64,000 nucleotides of DNA from Bordetella genomosp. 13 (GCF_002119665.1 NZ_CP021111.1:2976001-3040000); one strand, 5' to 3'; positions 43,281 to 54,504 are shown, counted from the stretch's first letter. Program-made: numbers and translations. The notes: a model not told the origin generated them from the letters alone.

Positions 43281-44174
43281 CTACGGCGTGGCCGCCGTGG
43301 ACTTCAGCCAGGTCTCGAACACCTTCAGCGCCTCGGAGCGTTCGTCGCGCCGCGGGTAGCCGAAGTAGTAGCCCTGCTCCACCGCCAGCGCCTGCGGCAC
43401 CGGCATGGCCAGCATGCCGGCGTCCAGCGCCGGCTGGGCCAGGAAACGAGGTATCAGCCCGACCCCCAGCCCCGCCTGCACCGCGGCCATCACCATGGTG
43501 AAGAGTTCGTAGCGGGGGCCGCCGGCCGCACTGGGACCGTAGGGCAGCTGATTGGCCTCGTACCAATGGCGCCACGCATCGGGACGCGAACTGAGGTGCA
43601 GGTGCGGCAGCGCGAGCGCCCCGGCCCGCGGCCGCTTGCCGCCTTCGGCCAGGTGCGGCGCGCACACCGGCACCAGCTCGCGCTCGGGAAACAGCAGCAC
43701 GCCCTGCGTGCCGGGCCACAGCCCGTCGCCGTGATACAGCGCGGCATCGAAGGGCTGGTCCTTGAACTGGAAGGGCAGCGTGCGCACCGACAGGCTGACG
43801 GTGATGTCGGGCTGCAGCCGTTGGAAATCGGCCAGCCGCGGGATCAGCCAGGTGGTGGCGAGCGTCGGGACCACCGCCACGTGGATGCTGCGTCCCATGC
43901 CGGTGCGGCTGACCAGGCCGAACGTGTCCTTCTCGATCTGGTCCAGGTGATGGCGGATGCGTCCGGCGTACTCGGCGCCATGGTCGGTCAGCACGATGCG
44001 GCGCCGCACCCGCGTGAACAGCTGCACGCCCAGGCGGGCCTCGAGGCTGGCCACCTGGCGGTAGACGGCGCTGTGCGTCAGCGCCAGCTCTTCGGCCGCG
44101 CGCGAGAAGCTGCCGAGCCGGGCGGTGGCTTCGAAGGCCTGCAGCGCGCTAAGGTTGGGAATGCCGTTTCTCAT
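43281..44174 (-). CDS. LysR family transcriptional regulator (GcvA-like)
   Basis: A 297-residue LTTR with the N-terminal winged helix (NLSALQAFEATARLGSFSRAAEELALTHSAVYRQVASLE) and a periplasmic-binding-like effector domain. The GcvA-like features are LPFQFKDQPFDAALYHGDG. I chose MRNGIPNLS at 44174. It is divergent from a ThDP enzyme and gcdH, with a T-N11-A palindrome between them, so it probably regulates those genes. Confidence 0.88.
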   Translation of the reverse strand: MRNGIPNLSALQAFEATARLGSFSRAAEELALTHSAVYRQVASLEARLGVQLFTRVRRRIVLTDHGAEYAGRIRHHLDQIEKDTFGLVSRTGMGRSIHVAVVPTLATTWLIPRLADFQRLQPDITVSLSVRTLPFQFKDQPFDAALYHGDGLWPGTQGVLLFPERELVPVCAPHLAEGGKRPRAGALALPHLHLSSRPDAWRHWYEANQLPYGPSAAGGPRYELFTMVMAAVQAGLGVGLIPRFLAQPALDAGMLAMPVPQALAVEQGYYFGYPRRDERSEALKVFETWLKSTAATP

Positions 44175-44241
44175 GGGGCGTAGAGCCTTGCCGGTGGTGC
44201 GGCGCAACACGCGATCGACGTTCGCGCAGGTCAAGATGTTG

Positions 44242-44260
44242 TGCAATTTTATCAATTGCA
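44242..44260. promoter_or_regulatory. LysR-type binding site in the divergent gap
   Basis: TGCAATT and AATTGCA are perfect 7-base arms around TTATC, giving the T-N11-A form of LTTR sites. A candidate promoter for the ThDP gene, TTGCAT (44256-44261) and TATGCT (44280-44285) with an 18-base spacer, overlaps the right arm. Confidence 0.65.
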
Positions 44261-44309
44261 TTGTGCTCGCCAGGCACACTATGCTCGAACGCTCTCATAC
44301 CGTTCAGCC

Positions 44310-46010
44310 ATGACCCAGACCTCCACTTCCGCGCACACCGCCCGCCTGGGCGGACACATCCTGGTCGACCAGTTGGCCATCCACGGCGTCAAGCACGTCT
44401 TCTGTGTCCCCGGCGAAAGCTACCTGGCCGTGCTGGACGGCCTGCACGACGCCAACATCGACATCACGGTGTGCCGCCAGGAAGGCGGCGCGGCCATGAT
44501 GGCCGACGCGCACGGCAAGCTCACCGGCGAGCCGGGCATCTGCATGGTCACGCGCGGGCCGGGCGCCTCCAACGCGCTGGCCGGCGTGCACATCGCCATG
44601 CAGGACTCCACGCCGCTGATCCTCTTCGTCGGCCAGATCGAGCGCGGCATGCGCGAGCGCGAGGCCTTCCAGGAAATGGATTACCGCGCCGTGTTCGGCA
44701 CGCAGGCCAAGTGGGTCACGGAAATCGACCAGGTCGAACGCATTCCCGAACTGATCTCGCGCGCGTTCCACGTCGCCACCTCGGGCCGGCCCGGCCCCGT
44801 GGTGATCGCGCTGCCCGAGGACATGCTGACCGAGACGGCCAGCGTGCCCGACGCCCCGCGCTACGAAGTCATCGAGACCTCTCCCTCGGCCAGCCAGATC
44901 GAGTCGCTGGGCCGCATGCTGGCCGCGGCGCGCTCGCCGGTCGCCATCCTGGGCGGCACGCGCTGGGATGCCCGCGCGGTGCAGCAGTTCGCCGACTTCG
45001 CGCAGCGCCACGCGCTGCCGACGGCGGTGTCCTTCCGTCGCCAGATGCTGTTCCCGGCCGACCATCCCTGCTACATCGGCGACGTGGGCCTGGGCATCAA
45101 TCCCGCCCTGCTAAAGCGGGTCGAGGAAGCCGACCTGGTGCTGCTGGTCGGGGGCCGCATGTCGGAAAGCCCCAGTCAGGCCTACACGCTGCTCGACATC
45201 CCCGTGCCGCGCCAGAAGCTGGTCCACGTGCATCCGGATGCCGCCGAGCTGGGCCGCGTCTACCGCGCCAATCTGGCCATCAACGCCTCGCCCACCGCCT
45301 TCGCGCAGGCGCTGTCCGAGCTGCCCGCACCGGCCGCCGCGCCCGCCTGGGCCGCCGACACGCAGGCCATGCGCCAGTCGTACCTGAAGTGGAGCGATCC
45401 CGCCGCCATCCAGACGCCGGGCAAGCTGCAATTGGGCGCCGTCATGGCCCACCTTGAAAAGACCCTGCCCGCCGACGCCATCATGACCAACGGCGCCGGC
45501 AACTACGCCACCTGGCTGCATCGCTTCCATCGCTTCACCCGCTACGGCACGCAGCTGGCGCCGACCTCGGGCTCGATGGGCTATGGCCTGCCCGCCGCGG
45601 TGGGCGCCAAGCGCGTGCAGCCGGACAAGACCGTGGTGTGCTTCGCGGGCGACGGCTGCTTCATGATGCACGGCCAGGAATTCGCGACGGCGGTGCAGTA
45701 TGACCTGCCGATCCTGGTGGTGCTGATCGACAACGGCATGTACGGCACCATCCGCATGCACCAGGAGAAGCACTACCCCGGCCGGGTGTCCGCCACCGAA
45801 CTGCGCAATCCCGATTTCGCGGCGTACGCGCAGGCCTTCGGCGGCCACGGCGAACGCGTGGAGACCACCGAGCAGTTCGCCCCCGCGCTCGAGCGCGCGC
45901 TGGCCAGCGGCAAGCCCGCCATCCTGCATTGCCTGATCGATCCCGAAACCATCAGCCCCAGCACCACGCTGGAAAAGATCCGCTCCGCCGCCCTGAAGGC
46001 GCAAGGCTGA
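44310..46010 (+). CDS. Thiamine diphosphate-binding enzyme, acetolactate synthase-like
   Basis: A 566-residue ThDP-dependent enzyme. The N-terminal PYR domain includes catalytic Glu in [20 protein letters not shown] near 55. The middle domain follows, and the C-terminal PP domain has the ThDP motif [17 protein letters not shown]...[10 protein letters not shown] near 445-480. It looks like an IlvB-type decarboxylase/synthase, but no ilvH-like small subunit is nearby. It is therefore more likely a catabolic 2-oxoacid enzyme co-expressed with gcdH (inference). Confidence 0.85.
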   Translation: MTQTSTSAHTARLGGHILVDQLAIHGVKHVFCVPGESYLAVLDGLHDANIDITVCRQEGGAAMMADAHGKLTGEPGICMVTRGPGASNALAGVHIAMQDSTPLILFVGQIERGMREREAFQEMDYRAVFGTQAKWVTEIDQVERIPELISRAFHVATSGRPGPVVIALPEDMLTETASVPDAPRYEVIETSPSASQIESLGRMLAAARSPVAILGGTRWDARAVQQFADFAQRHALPTAVSFRRQMLFPADHPCYIGDVGLGINPALLKRVEEADLVLLVGGRMSESPSQAYTLLDIPVPRQKLVHVHPDAAELGRVYRANLAINASPTAFAQALSELPAPAAAPAWAADTQAMRQSYLKWSDPAAIQTPGKLQLGAVMAHLEKTLPADAIMTNGAGNYATWLHRFHRFTRYGTQLAPTSGSMGYGLPAAVGAKRVQPDKTVVCFAGDGCFMMHGQEFATAVQYDLPILVVLIDNGMYGTIRMHQEKHYPGRVSATELRNPDFAAYAQAFGGHGERVETTEQFAPALERALASGKPAILHCLIDPETISPSTTLEKIRSAALKAQG

Positions 46011-46016
46011 GCCTGC

Positions 46017-46043
46017 GCGGCCCGCATCCCTGCCGCGGGCCGC
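46017..46043. terminator. Hairpin between the ThDP gene and gcdH
   Basis: GCGGCCCGC and GCGGGCCGC form a 9-pair stem in the 82-base gap. There is no T-run, so it may attenuate rather than end transcription into gcdH. Confidence 0.4.
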
Positions 46044-46092
46044 ACCGAACACTTTAGATTTAAACTTTCCGAATTCTCACGGAGTCACCCGC

Positions 46093-47286
<1,194 letters not shown>

Positions 47287-47336
47287 TCATCGCCTGACGC
47301 GGCGCCGGGCATCGCGCCCGGCGCTTGGCCAGCCGC

Positions 47337-47371
47337 ACGCGCCGCCGGCAGCATGCCCGCGGCGCGTTTTC
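47337..47371 (+). terminator. Rho-independent terminator after gcdH
   Basis: ACGCGCCGC and GCGGCGCGT form a 9-pair stem followed by TTTTC. Another strong hairpin, GCGCCGGGC / GCCCGGCGC, lies just before it (47302-47324). Confidence 0.75.
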
Positions 47372-47447
47372 ATTGGGGTTTTGGACGACGCACGGGGCCG
47401 CGCGCCCGTGCCCGGCTATGCAGCTTGCAGGAAGCCGGCGCGCCGCG

Positions 47448-47888
47448 TCAGTTGTCGGCCAGGTCGAACAGGCTGGTGGCGTCCAGCTCGAGCACGGCTT
47501 CATTGTGCTGGTTGTAGATGATCCATGCCCAGGTGATGATGCCCAGGCCTTCGCGCGAGGACGAGATGCGCGCGGCATGCACGCGGGCCTCGAGGCGCAG
47601 TTCGTCGCCGGGCCGCACGGGCACGCGCCAGCGCACTTCGCCCAGGCCGGGCGAGCCGAACGACTCGGAATCGTGCAGGATGCTGTCCACCGCCATCCGC
47701 ATGGCCAGCGCACAGGTGTGCCAGCCGCTGGCGATCAGGCCGCCCCAGCGGCCCTCGGCGGCCCGCTGCACGTCGGTATGGAACCACTGCGGATCGTACT
47801 TGCGGGCGAATTCGAGGATATCTTCCTGGGTGACCTTGAGCGGGCCGCCCTTGATGACCATGCCCTCGCGCAACTCGGCGAATTTCAT
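47448..47888 (-). CDS. MaoC family acyl-CoA hydratase-like protein
   Basis: A 146-residue single hot-dog-fold protein. The hydratase-2 motif appears as DILEFARKYDPQWFHTD and GLIASGWHTCALAMRM, with the conserved Asp and His of MaoC-type dehydratases. I chose MKFAELREG at 47888. It is convergent with gcdH and could hydrate a crotonyl-CoA-like enoyl-CoA, but the link is positional only. Confidence 0.85.
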   Translation of the reverse strand: MKFAELREGMVIKGGPLKVTQEDILEFARKYDPQWFHTDVQRAAEGRWGGLIASGWHTCALAMRMAVDSILHDSESFGSPGLGEVRWRVPVRPGDELRLEARVHAARISSSREGLGIITWAWIIYNQHNEAVLELDATSLFDLADN

Positions 47889-48056
47889 CGCTGTCTTCCT
47901 TCCTATGGCGGCGCTCGCCTGCGCCGGGTGGGACGCCAGCGCGCGGCACCTGTCTACATTGCAGTGCAGCATTCAGCATAGACCAAACGGCGCCGTCCTG
48001 CCTGCGCCGCGTCGCGGCAGGTGGACGCGGCGCCGTCCGTCATGCCTGGCGGGCGC

Positions 48057-49619
48057 TCAGATCAGGGCTTCGATCAGGTAAGGCCCCTTGCGCGAGAACG
48101 CATCCTGCAAGGCCTTGGTGAAGGCTTCGACGGTGTCGACGCGTACCGCCTCCACGCCCATGCCGCGAGCCAGATGCACCCAGTCGAGGCTGGGATCGTC
48201 CAGGTCGAGCATGCGGCGGGCGTTTTCGCCCATCTGCTGCACGCCCACGTTCTTCATTTCGCCGTGCAGCGTCGCGTAGGTGCGGTTGGCGTAGACGATG
48301 GTCAGGCAGTCCAGGCGCTCGCGAGCCTGTGTCCAGAGCGCCTGCACCGTGTACATGCCGCTGCCGTCGGCCTGCATGGTGACGACCTTGCGGTCGGGGC
48401 ATGCGACCGAGGCGCCGACGGCCAGCGGCAGGCCGATGCCGATGGCGCCGCCGGTCAGCTGCAGCCAGTCGTGCGGACGGGCCGAGATGTTGTACATCGC
48501 CAATTCTCGGCCCTGCGTGATCGACTCGTCGCACACGATGGCGTGCTCAGGCAGCAGGTGCGCGGTGATGCGGTTGATGGCGCTGCTGGTCAGCTTGCCG
48601 CTGACGGGAATCTCGGCCACGTTGGTGTCGGGCGCGCGCAGCTGCGGCGCATCGGCCGCGATGCCCAGTTCTTCGGCCAGCCATTCCAGCGCATGCGCCA
48701 GGTCCTGCTCGGGAGTGGCCATCTGGATGGCATTGCAATCCTTGGGCGCGAGCTTGCTGACCTTGCCGGGGTAGGCGAAGAACGCCACCGGATCGCGGGA
48801 GCCGATCAGGATCAGCTGACGCACCTCGGCCAGGAACTGCACGGCCTGGTCGACCGGATACGGCAGGCGGGGCACCGGCGTGCGCGTGATGCCGCGTTCG
48901 ATGCGGCGATTCGAGGTTTCGCAGGCCAGGCGCGCGCCGGTGGCCTGCGCGATGCGGCCGGCCGCGGCCAGCGCGCGCCCCTGGAGCGCGGCGCCGCCCA
49001 GCAGCAGCATGGCGGGCTGGCCGCTGCGGATGGCCTGCGCGGCGGCTCGGATGGCCTGCGCGTCGGGCGCCTTCGGCGCTTCTTGCGGCACCACGACCGG
49101 CGCCGGCGCATCCGCGGGCAGGTCGGTCCAGGCGGCGTCCGCCGGCAGGATCAGGGTGGTGACGTTGCCCGGCGCCTGGCGCGCCACGCGGATGGCCTCG
49201 GCGGCCTGGCCCGACAGCGACGCGGCGTCGCTGATGCGGCCCACCCAATGCGACATGGGGCGCGCCACGGCGTCGACGTCGCTGGTGAGCGGCGCGTCGT
49301 ACTGGACATGATAGGTGGCGTGATCGCCCACCACGTTGACCATGGGCGTGCGGGCGCGCTTGGCGTTGTGCAGGTTGGCCAGGCCGTTGCCCAGGCCGGG
49401 GCCCAGGTGCAGCAGCGTGGCGGCGGGCTTGCCCGCCATGCGCGCGTAGCCGTCGGCCGCACCGGTGACCACGCCTTCGAACAGGCCCAGCACGCAGCGC
49501 ATGCGCGGCTTGCGGTCGAGCGCCGCGACGAAGTGCATTTCCGAGGTGCCGGGATTGGCGAAGCAGACGTCGATGTCGTTGGCTAGCAGGGTGTCGCAGA
49601 GGCTGTCGGCGCCGTTCAT
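48057..49619 (-). CDS. Thiamine diphosphate-binding enzyme, acetolactate synthase/benzoylformate decarboxylase-like
   Basis: A 520-residue ThDP enzyme. The PYR-domain Glu lies in VLGLFEGVVTGAADGYARMAG near 49. The PP-domain ThDP motif reads MQADGSGMYTVQALWTQ...IVYANRTYATLHGEM near 416-450, with ADG replacing GDG. The two ThDP enzymes 2 kb apart are only distantly alike. Annotation as acetolactate synthase large subunit is common for such proteins but no small subunit is here, so a catabolic 2-oxoacid decarboxylase is equally possible. Confidence 0.82.
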   Translation of the reverse strand: MNGADSLCDTLLANDIDVCFANPGTSEMHFVAALDRKPRMRCVLGLFEGVVTGAADGYARMAGKPAATLLHLGPGLGNGLANLHNAKRARTPMVNVVGDHATYHVQYDAPLTSDVDAVARPMSHWVGRISDAASLSGQAAEAIRVARQAPGNVTTLILPADAAWTDLPADAPAPVVVPQEAPKAPDAQAIRAAAQAIRSGQPAMLLLGGAALQGRALAAAGRIAQATGARLACETSNRRIERGITRTPVPRLPYPVDQAVQFLAEVRQLILIGSRDPVAFFAYPGKVSKLAPKDCNAIQMATPEQDLAHALEWLAEELGIAADAPQLRAPDTNVAEIPVSGKLTSSAINRITAHLLPEHAIVCDESITQGRELAMYNISARPHDWLQLTGGAIGIGLPLAVGASVACPDRKVVTMQADGSGMYTVQALWTQARERLDCLTIVYANRTYATLHGEMKNVGVQQMGENARRMLDLDDPSLDWVHLARGMGVEAVRVDTVEAFTKALQDAFSRKGPYLIEALI

Positions 49620-49648
49620 GGAAGATCGCGATGTCCGGAAGATAAAAG

Positions 49649-49671
49649 AAAAAGGCGGCCGTGCGGCCGCC
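49649..49671 (-). terminator. Rho-independent terminator of the AapJ-like gene
   Basis: On the minus strand GGCGGCC pairs with GGCCGCC and is followed by TTTTTCTTTT. It lies between the AapJ-like gene and the second ThDP gene. Confidence 0.85.
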
Positions 49672-49822
49672 CGTGCCTGTGGGCATGATAGGGATAGAAG
49701 GCGACCCGCGCTAGAACCATTGGCAGGCCGGCGCATGGAACCATTCCCGGGCCTGCGTGGCGCGGGTGGGCCGGGCACCTGCGTGGTGCACGGCCCGCCT
49801 GCACGTGCGCGGCTTCAGTGCG

Positions 49823-50845
49823 TCAACGCACCGGCCAGGGATACATCACGCCGCCCTGGTTCCACAGCGCATTGATGCCGCGCGCCAGGCCCAGCTTGCT
49901 CTGCTTGCCGACGTTGCGTTCGAAGATCTCGCCGTAGTTGCCCACCGCCTTGATGGCGTTGTAGGCCCACTTCTCGTCCAGCCCCATGTTCTTGCCGGCG
50001 CCGGGCGTCACGCCCAGGATGCGCAGCACGTTGGGGTTGCTGCTCTTCAACATCTCGTCGACGTTCTTCTGGTTGATGCCGTACTCCTCGGCTTCCATCA
50101 GCGCGAACAGGGTCCAGCGCACGATGCCCAGCCAGTTCTCGTCGCCCTGGCGCACCATGGGCCCCAGCGGCTCTTTCGAGAAGCGCTCGGGCAGGATCTC
50201 GAAGTCGTCGGGCTTGGACACCTGCGTGGCGCGCACCGCGGCCAGCTGCGAGGCATCGTCGGTGAAGGCATCGCAGCGGCCGGATTCGAAGGCACGCACA
50301 ACTTCGGAAACCTTGTCGATGACCACGGGCGTGAACTTGATGCCATTGGCGCGGAACCAGTCGGACAGGTTCAGTTCGGTGGTGGTGCCCGGCTGCACGC
50401 ACACGGTGGCGCCGTTCAGTTCCTTGGCGCTCTTCACGCCCAATGCCTTGCGCACCAGCACGCCCTGGCCGTCATAGAAGCTGGGGGCCACGGCGGCCAG
50501 GCCCAGCGAGGTGTCGCGCGTCTGCGTCAGCGTGACGGTGCGCAGCAGCACGTCGACTTCTCCGGACTGCAGTGCGGTGAAGCGCTGCTGCGTGGACAGG
50601 GCCAGGCCTTTGAACTTCTCGGAATCCCCGAACACGGCCGCGGCCACGGCACGGCAGATGTCCACGTCCATGCCCGACCAGACGCCCTTGCTGTCGACCG
50701 CGCTGAAGCCGGAAACGCCGTCGGTCAGGCCGCACTGCACGAATCCCTTTTTCTTCACCGCATCCAGCGTCGGGCCCGCGTGCGCCGCCTGCATGCCGCA
50801 CGCCAGCGCGAGCGCCCCCACCACCATGGCAAATTGCCGCTTCAT
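49823..50845 (-). CDS. Polar amino acid-binding periplasmic protein (AapJ/BztA-like)
   Basis: A 340-residue binding protein with a Sec signal (1-23, cut after MQAAHA). It has the family opening TLDAVKKKGFVQCGLTDGVSGFSAVDSKGVWSGMDVDICRAVAAAVFG. The extra C-terminal region with EIFERNVGKQSKLGLARGINALWNQGGVMY is typical of AapJ/BztA proteins for glutamate and general L-amino acids. No permease genes of the AapQM type are adjacent, so it may work with a remote transporter or with the operon upstream. Confidence 0.9.
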   Translation of the reverse strand: MKRQFAMVVGALALACGMQAAHAGPTLDAVKKKGFVQCGLTDGVSGFSAVDSKGVWSGMDVDICRAVAAAVFGDSEKFKGLALSTQQRFTALQSGEVDVLLRTVTLTQTRDTSLGLAAVAPSFYDGQGVLVRKALGVKSAKELNGATVCVQPGTTTELNLSDWFRANGIKFTPVVIDKVSEVVRAFESGRCDAFTDDASQLAAVRATQVSKPDDFEILPERFSKEPLGPMVRQGDENWLGIVRWTLFALMEAEEYGINQKNVDEMLKSSNPNVLRILGVTPGAGKNMGLDEKWAYNAIKAVGNYGEIFERNVGKQSKLGLARGINALWNQGGVMYPWPVR

Positions 50846-51058
50846 AGCACTGATCTCCTGAATATGGATAGGCCGCGCGCGTCCGGATAGGACGGTTGCG
50901 ACATGACGTCCGATGTTTACGGACGGGGGCAATTTACGCCTGCCGGACCGCCCACGCAATGCGGGGCTCCGCACGTGGCACTACTGGCGTACGTCGAGGC
51001 AAGCTCGATGGCGATGCGCAGAGCGCGGCGTCGCCGTTCTCTGTTGCGTTCCGGGATC

Positions 51059-51081
51059 AAAAAAATGGCGCGTCACGCGCC
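51059..51081 (-). terminator. Rho-independent terminator of the guanidino-compound ABC operon
   Basis: On the minus strand GGCGCG pairs with CGCGCC around a 3-base loop and is followed by ATTTTTTT, about 80 bases after the ATPase stop. A second hairpin, CCGGCGA / TCGCCGG, lies nearer the stop (51132-51149). Confidence 0.85.
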
Positions 51082-51158
51082 GCCAGGGGCAGCGCCCTGC
51101 ATGCGCCGCGGCGGCAGGAAGAACGCGCCGATCCGGCGATGCCTCGCCGGCGCCGGCG

Positions 51159-51923
51159 TCAGGCCAGGATCTGGCCCAGGAAGGCGCGCGCCCGTTCGGT
51201 GGAGGGGGACTGGAAGAACCGTTCGGGCGAGTCGGCCTCGACCACCCTGCCCTGGTCCATGAACACGATGCGGTCGCCGACTTCGCGCGCGAAGCCCATT
51301 TCGTGCGTCACGCAGATCATGGTCATGCCGTCGCGCGCCAGCTCGACCATGGTCTCCAGCACTTCCTTCACCATCTCGGGATCGAGTGCCGAAGTGGGTT
51401 CGTCGAACAGCATCACCTTGGGCTGCATGCACAGCGCGCGCGCGATGGCCACGCGCTGCTTCTGCCCGCCGGAGATCTGCCCGGGGTACTTGTCCGCCAA
51501 CTGCGGAATGCGCACGCGTTCGAGGTACTGCATCGCGCGTTCGCGCGCCTGTTCGGCCGGCAGCCGCTTGACCAGCAGCGGCGCCAATGTGCAGTTCTCC
51601 AGCACGGTCAGGTGCGGAAACAGGTTGAAGTGCTGGAAGACCATGCCCACCTCCGCGCGGATGCGCTCGACGCTGGAGGTGTCCTCGCCCAGCTCGATGC
51701 CGTCGACCACGATGCGCCCGCGCTGGTGCTCTTCCAGGCGATTGATGAGACGGATGGTGGTGGACTTGCCCGACCCCGACGGGCCGCACAGGATCAGGCG
51801 TTCGCCGGCATGCACGTCCAGCGTCACGTCATGCAGCACCTGGTGCTGGCCATACCATTTGCAGACGCCGGACAGCGAGATCATCGGCTTGCCGGCCATG
51901 TTGCGAGTACCGTCCATGTTCAT
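51159..51923 (-). CDS. Polar amino acid ABC transporter ATP-binding protein (GlnQ/HisP-like)
   Basis: A 254-residue ATPase of the GlnQ class. Walker [11 protein letters not shown] is near 43, the Q-loop is [15 protein letters not shown] near 92, signature [14 protein letters not shown] near 150, and Walker [17 protein letters not shown] near 170. The ATG at 51923 overlaps the permease stop (ATGA). A second ATG six bases on is better spaced from AAGG, so the start could be 51917. Confidence 0.93.
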   Translation of the reverse strand: MNMDGTRNMAGKPMISLSGVCKWYGQHQVLHDVTLDVHAGERLILCGPSGSGKSTTIRLINRLEEHQRGRIVVDGIELGEDTSSVERIRAEVGMVFQHFNLFPHLTVLENCTLAPLLVKRLPAEQARERAMQYLERVRIPQLADKYPGQISGGQKQRVAIARALCMQPKVMLFDEPTSALDPEMVKEVLETMVELARDGMTMICVTHEMGFAREVGDRIVFMDQGRVVEADSPERFFQSPSTERARAFLGQILA

Positions 51924-52612
51924 GCCTTGCTGACGTCGTGGTTGTCGCCGGCGCCGCTCCAGTAGCCCGGCACCGTCAGCCGCTTCTCGGAGCGGCGGAA
52001 CAGCCAGGACAGCACGCTGCACATGGCGAAGTAGATCAGGCCCACCATCGTGTACACCGGCAGCGCCTGGAACGTCGCGCCGGCCAGCATCTCGCCCGCG
52101 CGCATCAGTTCGTAGACGCTGATCACGGCCACCAGCGAGGTTTCCTTGATGAGCACCAGCGTGTAGTTGCCCAGGGCCGGGAATATCGTGCGCAGCGCCT
52201 GGGGCAGCACGATGCGGTGCAGGCGCTGGCGCCGGTTCAGGCCGAGCGCGCGCGCCGCCTCGTACTGGCCGCCGTCCACCGACTGGATGCCGCTGCGGAA
52301 CAGCTCTGCCAGGTAGGCGCCGAAGTTCAGCGACAGGCCCAGCACGCCGGCCGCGAAGCCATCGATGACGATGCCCAGCTCGGGCAGGCCGTAATAGATG
52401 TAGAACAGCTGCAGCAGCAGCGGCGTGCCGCGGATGATCTCGATGTAGCCGCGCGCCGCGCGGCTGAGCACCGGCGAACGCGACATGCGGCACAGGCAGA
52501 CCAGCAGGCCCAGCGCCACGGCGAGGAAAGCGGAGCAGAAGAACAGCGCCAGCGTCCACGTGGCGCCTTCGGCTAGCGGCGTGAGATACATGCGCAAGGT
52601 GTCGAGGGTCAT
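51920..52612 (-). CDS. Polar amino acid ABC transporter permease (HisMQ/GlnP-like)
   Basis: A 230-residue permease with about five helices. The family motif [23 protein letters not shown] is near 56, and the EAA loop [23 protein letters not shown] near 120 contacts the ATPase. Only one permease gene is present, so it probably forms a homodimer. It is coupled to the ATPase gene and lies 27 bases after the binding-protein gene. Confidence 0.92.
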   Translation of the reverse strand: MTLDTLRMYLTPLAEGATWTLALFFCSAFLAVALGLLVCLCRMSRSPVLSRAARGYIEIIRGTPLLLQLFYIYYGLPELGIVIDGFAAGVLGLSLNFGAYLAELFRSGIQSVDGGQYEAARALGLNRRQRLHRIVLPQALRTIFPALGNYTLVLIKETSLVAVISVYELMRAGEMLAGATFQALPVYTMVGLIYFAMCSVLSWLFRRSEKRLTVPGYWSGAGDNHDVSKA

Positions 52613-52639
52613 TGAGGGCTCCCGCGTGCTGCCGTGGCC

Positions 52640-53425
52640 TTACTTGCTCATCAGCTCGGGCACGCCCCACTTGCGCCCGATCTCGACCAGCTCTCCGTTG
52701 CTCTTCATCGTGGCCAGCGCCTGGTTCACGGCCTGCAGCAGCGCGGCGTTGCCCTTCTCGACGGCCATGCCGACCTGCCACTTCTTCTGCGGCTGATAGG
52801 CGGCGTCGAGCTTCACGCCGGGGATGCCCTTGCTCTTGATCTGGTAGACGATGCTGGGAGGATCGACCACGCCCAGGTCGATGCGGCCGGCCCGCACGTC
52901 CGCCAGCAGCGTGACATAGTCGGGATAGGTCGAGACCCGGGTCTTGGGCATGTCCTTGATCATGTTGAACTGCACCGAGTCGACCAGCACGCCGACGCGC
53001 TTGCCCTGCATGTCCTCGATGCGGGTGTACGGCTGGGCCGACTTCTCGGACACCACCACGCCCTCGCCCCACTCGTACACGGGCGCCGTGAAGTCGACGG
53101 CCTTGGCGCGCTCTTCGGTGATGAACAGAGGACCGGACATCAGGTCGGCGCGGCCCGAGGTGAGCGTGGGAATGAGGCCCGCGAACGGCACTTCCGTGAA
53201 CGCCACCTTGGTCCCCACGTGCTTGGCCACAGCGGCTGCCACGTCGACCATGATGCCCTCCAGCTGGTTGGAGGCCGGATTCTTGAAACCATGCGGCGGC
53301 GCCGAGGCGGTGGTGACCACCTTCAGCGTGCCGTCGGCGCGCACCTCGTCGAGCGAGCGCGCGGCGGCGGGCTGCAGCAGCAGGCCGGCGACCAGCAGGC
53401 CGGCGGCGATCGTCTTGAACGTCAT
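52640..53425 (-). CDS. Polar amino acid ABC transporter substrate-binding protein
   Basis: A 261-residue family-3 binding protein with signal peptide 1-22 ([10 protein letters not shown]). The pattern is [35 protein letters not shown] and the ligand-contacting [27 protein letters not shown] near 85-115. Its place between a ureohydrolase and the permease suggests that the ligand is arginine-like or another guanidino compound (inference). Confidence 0.9.
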   Translation of the reverse strand: MTFKTIAAGLLVAGLLLQPAAARSLDEVRADGTLKVVTTASAPPHGFKNPASNQLEGIMVDVAAAVAKHVGTKVAFTEVPFAGLIPTLTSGRADLMSGPLFITEERAKAVDFTAPVYEWGEGVVVSEKSAQPYTRIEDMQGKRVGVLVDSVQFNMIKDMPKTRVSTYPDYVTLLADVRAGRIDLGVVDPPSIVYQIKSKGIPGVKLDAAYQPQKKWQVGMAVEKGNAALLQAVNQALATMKSNGELVEIGRKWGVPELMSK

Positions 53426-53459
53426 GTGTATTCCCCTTGTGAGTATGGCGGCCAGCGGT

Positions 53460-54494
53460 TCAGGCGGGCCGGTCTTGCGGATAGGCCTGGACCGCTGCGG
53501 CGGCCAGGGTGCAGCATTCCTGAAGCACGGTGGCGGCCAGGAAGGCAGTGGCGCCCTGCACGTCCTGCGGCGGCGAGACCGTGTTGACGTCGAACGCGAC
53601 GAAGTTCAGGCCCGACAGGCTGCGCAGCAGCTCGAGGCCCTCGCGCGGCGACAGGCCGCCCCATTCGGGCGTGCACACGCCGGGCGCGCAGGACGGGTCG
53701 AAGATGTCCATGTCGAAGCACAGGTAGACGGGACGGTCGCCGATGCTGCGCTTGATGGTCTCGATGGCGGCGTGGCGGTCCGCCATGAACTCGTCGAACG
53801 GCATCACCGTGTAGCCCACTTCGCGGCCGTATTCGATGACGCCGCCCATGAACGACTGGCCTCGCGCGCCCACGTGATAGCTGGCGCCGACGTCCAGCAG
53901 CCCCTCTTCCGCGGCGCGCGTGAAGGTGGTGGCGGTGTTGTAGCCGGGGATGGGATAGGTGTCGGTATGCGAATCGATGTGCAGCACGACGAAGCCGGGA
54001 TGGCGGTGCGACACGGCGCGCAGCTGAGGAAGCGTGACGGCGCCGTCGCCGCCCATCGAGATCGAGATGGCGCCGGCATCGAGCACCTGCGCGATGGCCG
54101 CCTCGATGCGGGGATACGACGCGTCGACGTCACCGGGCTGGCATATCACGTTGCCCAGGTCGACGGCGCGCAGGAACTCGGAAGGATTGTCCACGCCCAC
54201 GCGGCGATACAGATCGAACGGACGAAGGAGACGCGACTGCTCGCGGATGGCATCCGGCCCTTGGCGGGACCCCACGCGGAACGGGTGCGTGCCGCAGTCG
54301 AACGGAATGCCGACCACGCATGCCCGCGGCGCGCCGTCCTGCGCGGGACGGCTGGCGGGCAGGCCCATGAACGTCAGCGTGGGCGAAAAAAGAGGCTGGT
54401 CGGACTGCTGCAAGAAGGACTCCCGGGGTGGATTCGGCGTCGGCGACGGGGCTGGCGCCGCACACGTCGTTGTATCGTTGTGCGATACGATCAT
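53460..54494 (-). CDS. Ureohydrolase (arginase/agmatinase superfamily), GGDG variant
   Basis: A 344-residue manganese hydrolase of guanidino groups. Metal motifs HIDSHTDTY near 172 and CFDMDIFDPSC near 262 are intact, but the first motif, normally GGDH, reads SMGGDGAVTLPQL near 150, so one usual Mn-ligand His is Gly. The family makes urea from agmatine, guanidinobutyrate or similar. The start is uncertain: the ATG at 54494 follows a promoter by only 4 bases and its first codons contain an operator-like palindrome, while MGLPASRP at 54368 would begin the conserved part. It heads the ABC operon. Confidence 0.85.
   Translation of the reverse strand: MIVSHNDTTTCAAPAPSPTPNPPRESFLQQSDQPLFSPTLTFMGLPASRPAQDGAPRACVVGIPFDCGTHPFRVGSRQGPDAIREQSRLLRPFDLYRRVGVDNPSEFLRAVDLGNVICQPGDVDASYPRIEAAIAQVLDAGAISISMGGDGAVTLPQLRAVSHRHPGFVVLHIDSHTDTYPIPGYNTATTFTRAAEEGLLDVGASYHVGARGQSFMGGVIEYGREVGYTVMPFDEFMADRHAAIETIKRSIGDRPVYLCFDMDIFDPSCAPGVCTPEWGGLSPREGLELLRSLSGLNFVAFDVNTVSPPQDVQGATAFLAATVLQECCTLAAAAVQAYPQDRPA
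54473..54489. promoter_or_regulatory. Operator-like palindrome at the ureohydrolase start
   Basis: GTATCG-N5-CGATAC, a perfect 6-base inverted repeat, lies just downstream of the predicted transcription start. A near copy precedes the neighbouring iclR gene, and the IclR operator at 22813 has the same form. Confidence 0.65.
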
Positions 54495-54504
54495 GGCGTA
54501 AACA

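Noticed and set aside
44310..46010. Biosynthetic acetolactate synthase (ilvB)
   Set aside because: No ilvH or ilvC neighbour, and it lies in a LysR-gcdH catabolic setting; the specific ilv name is not supported.
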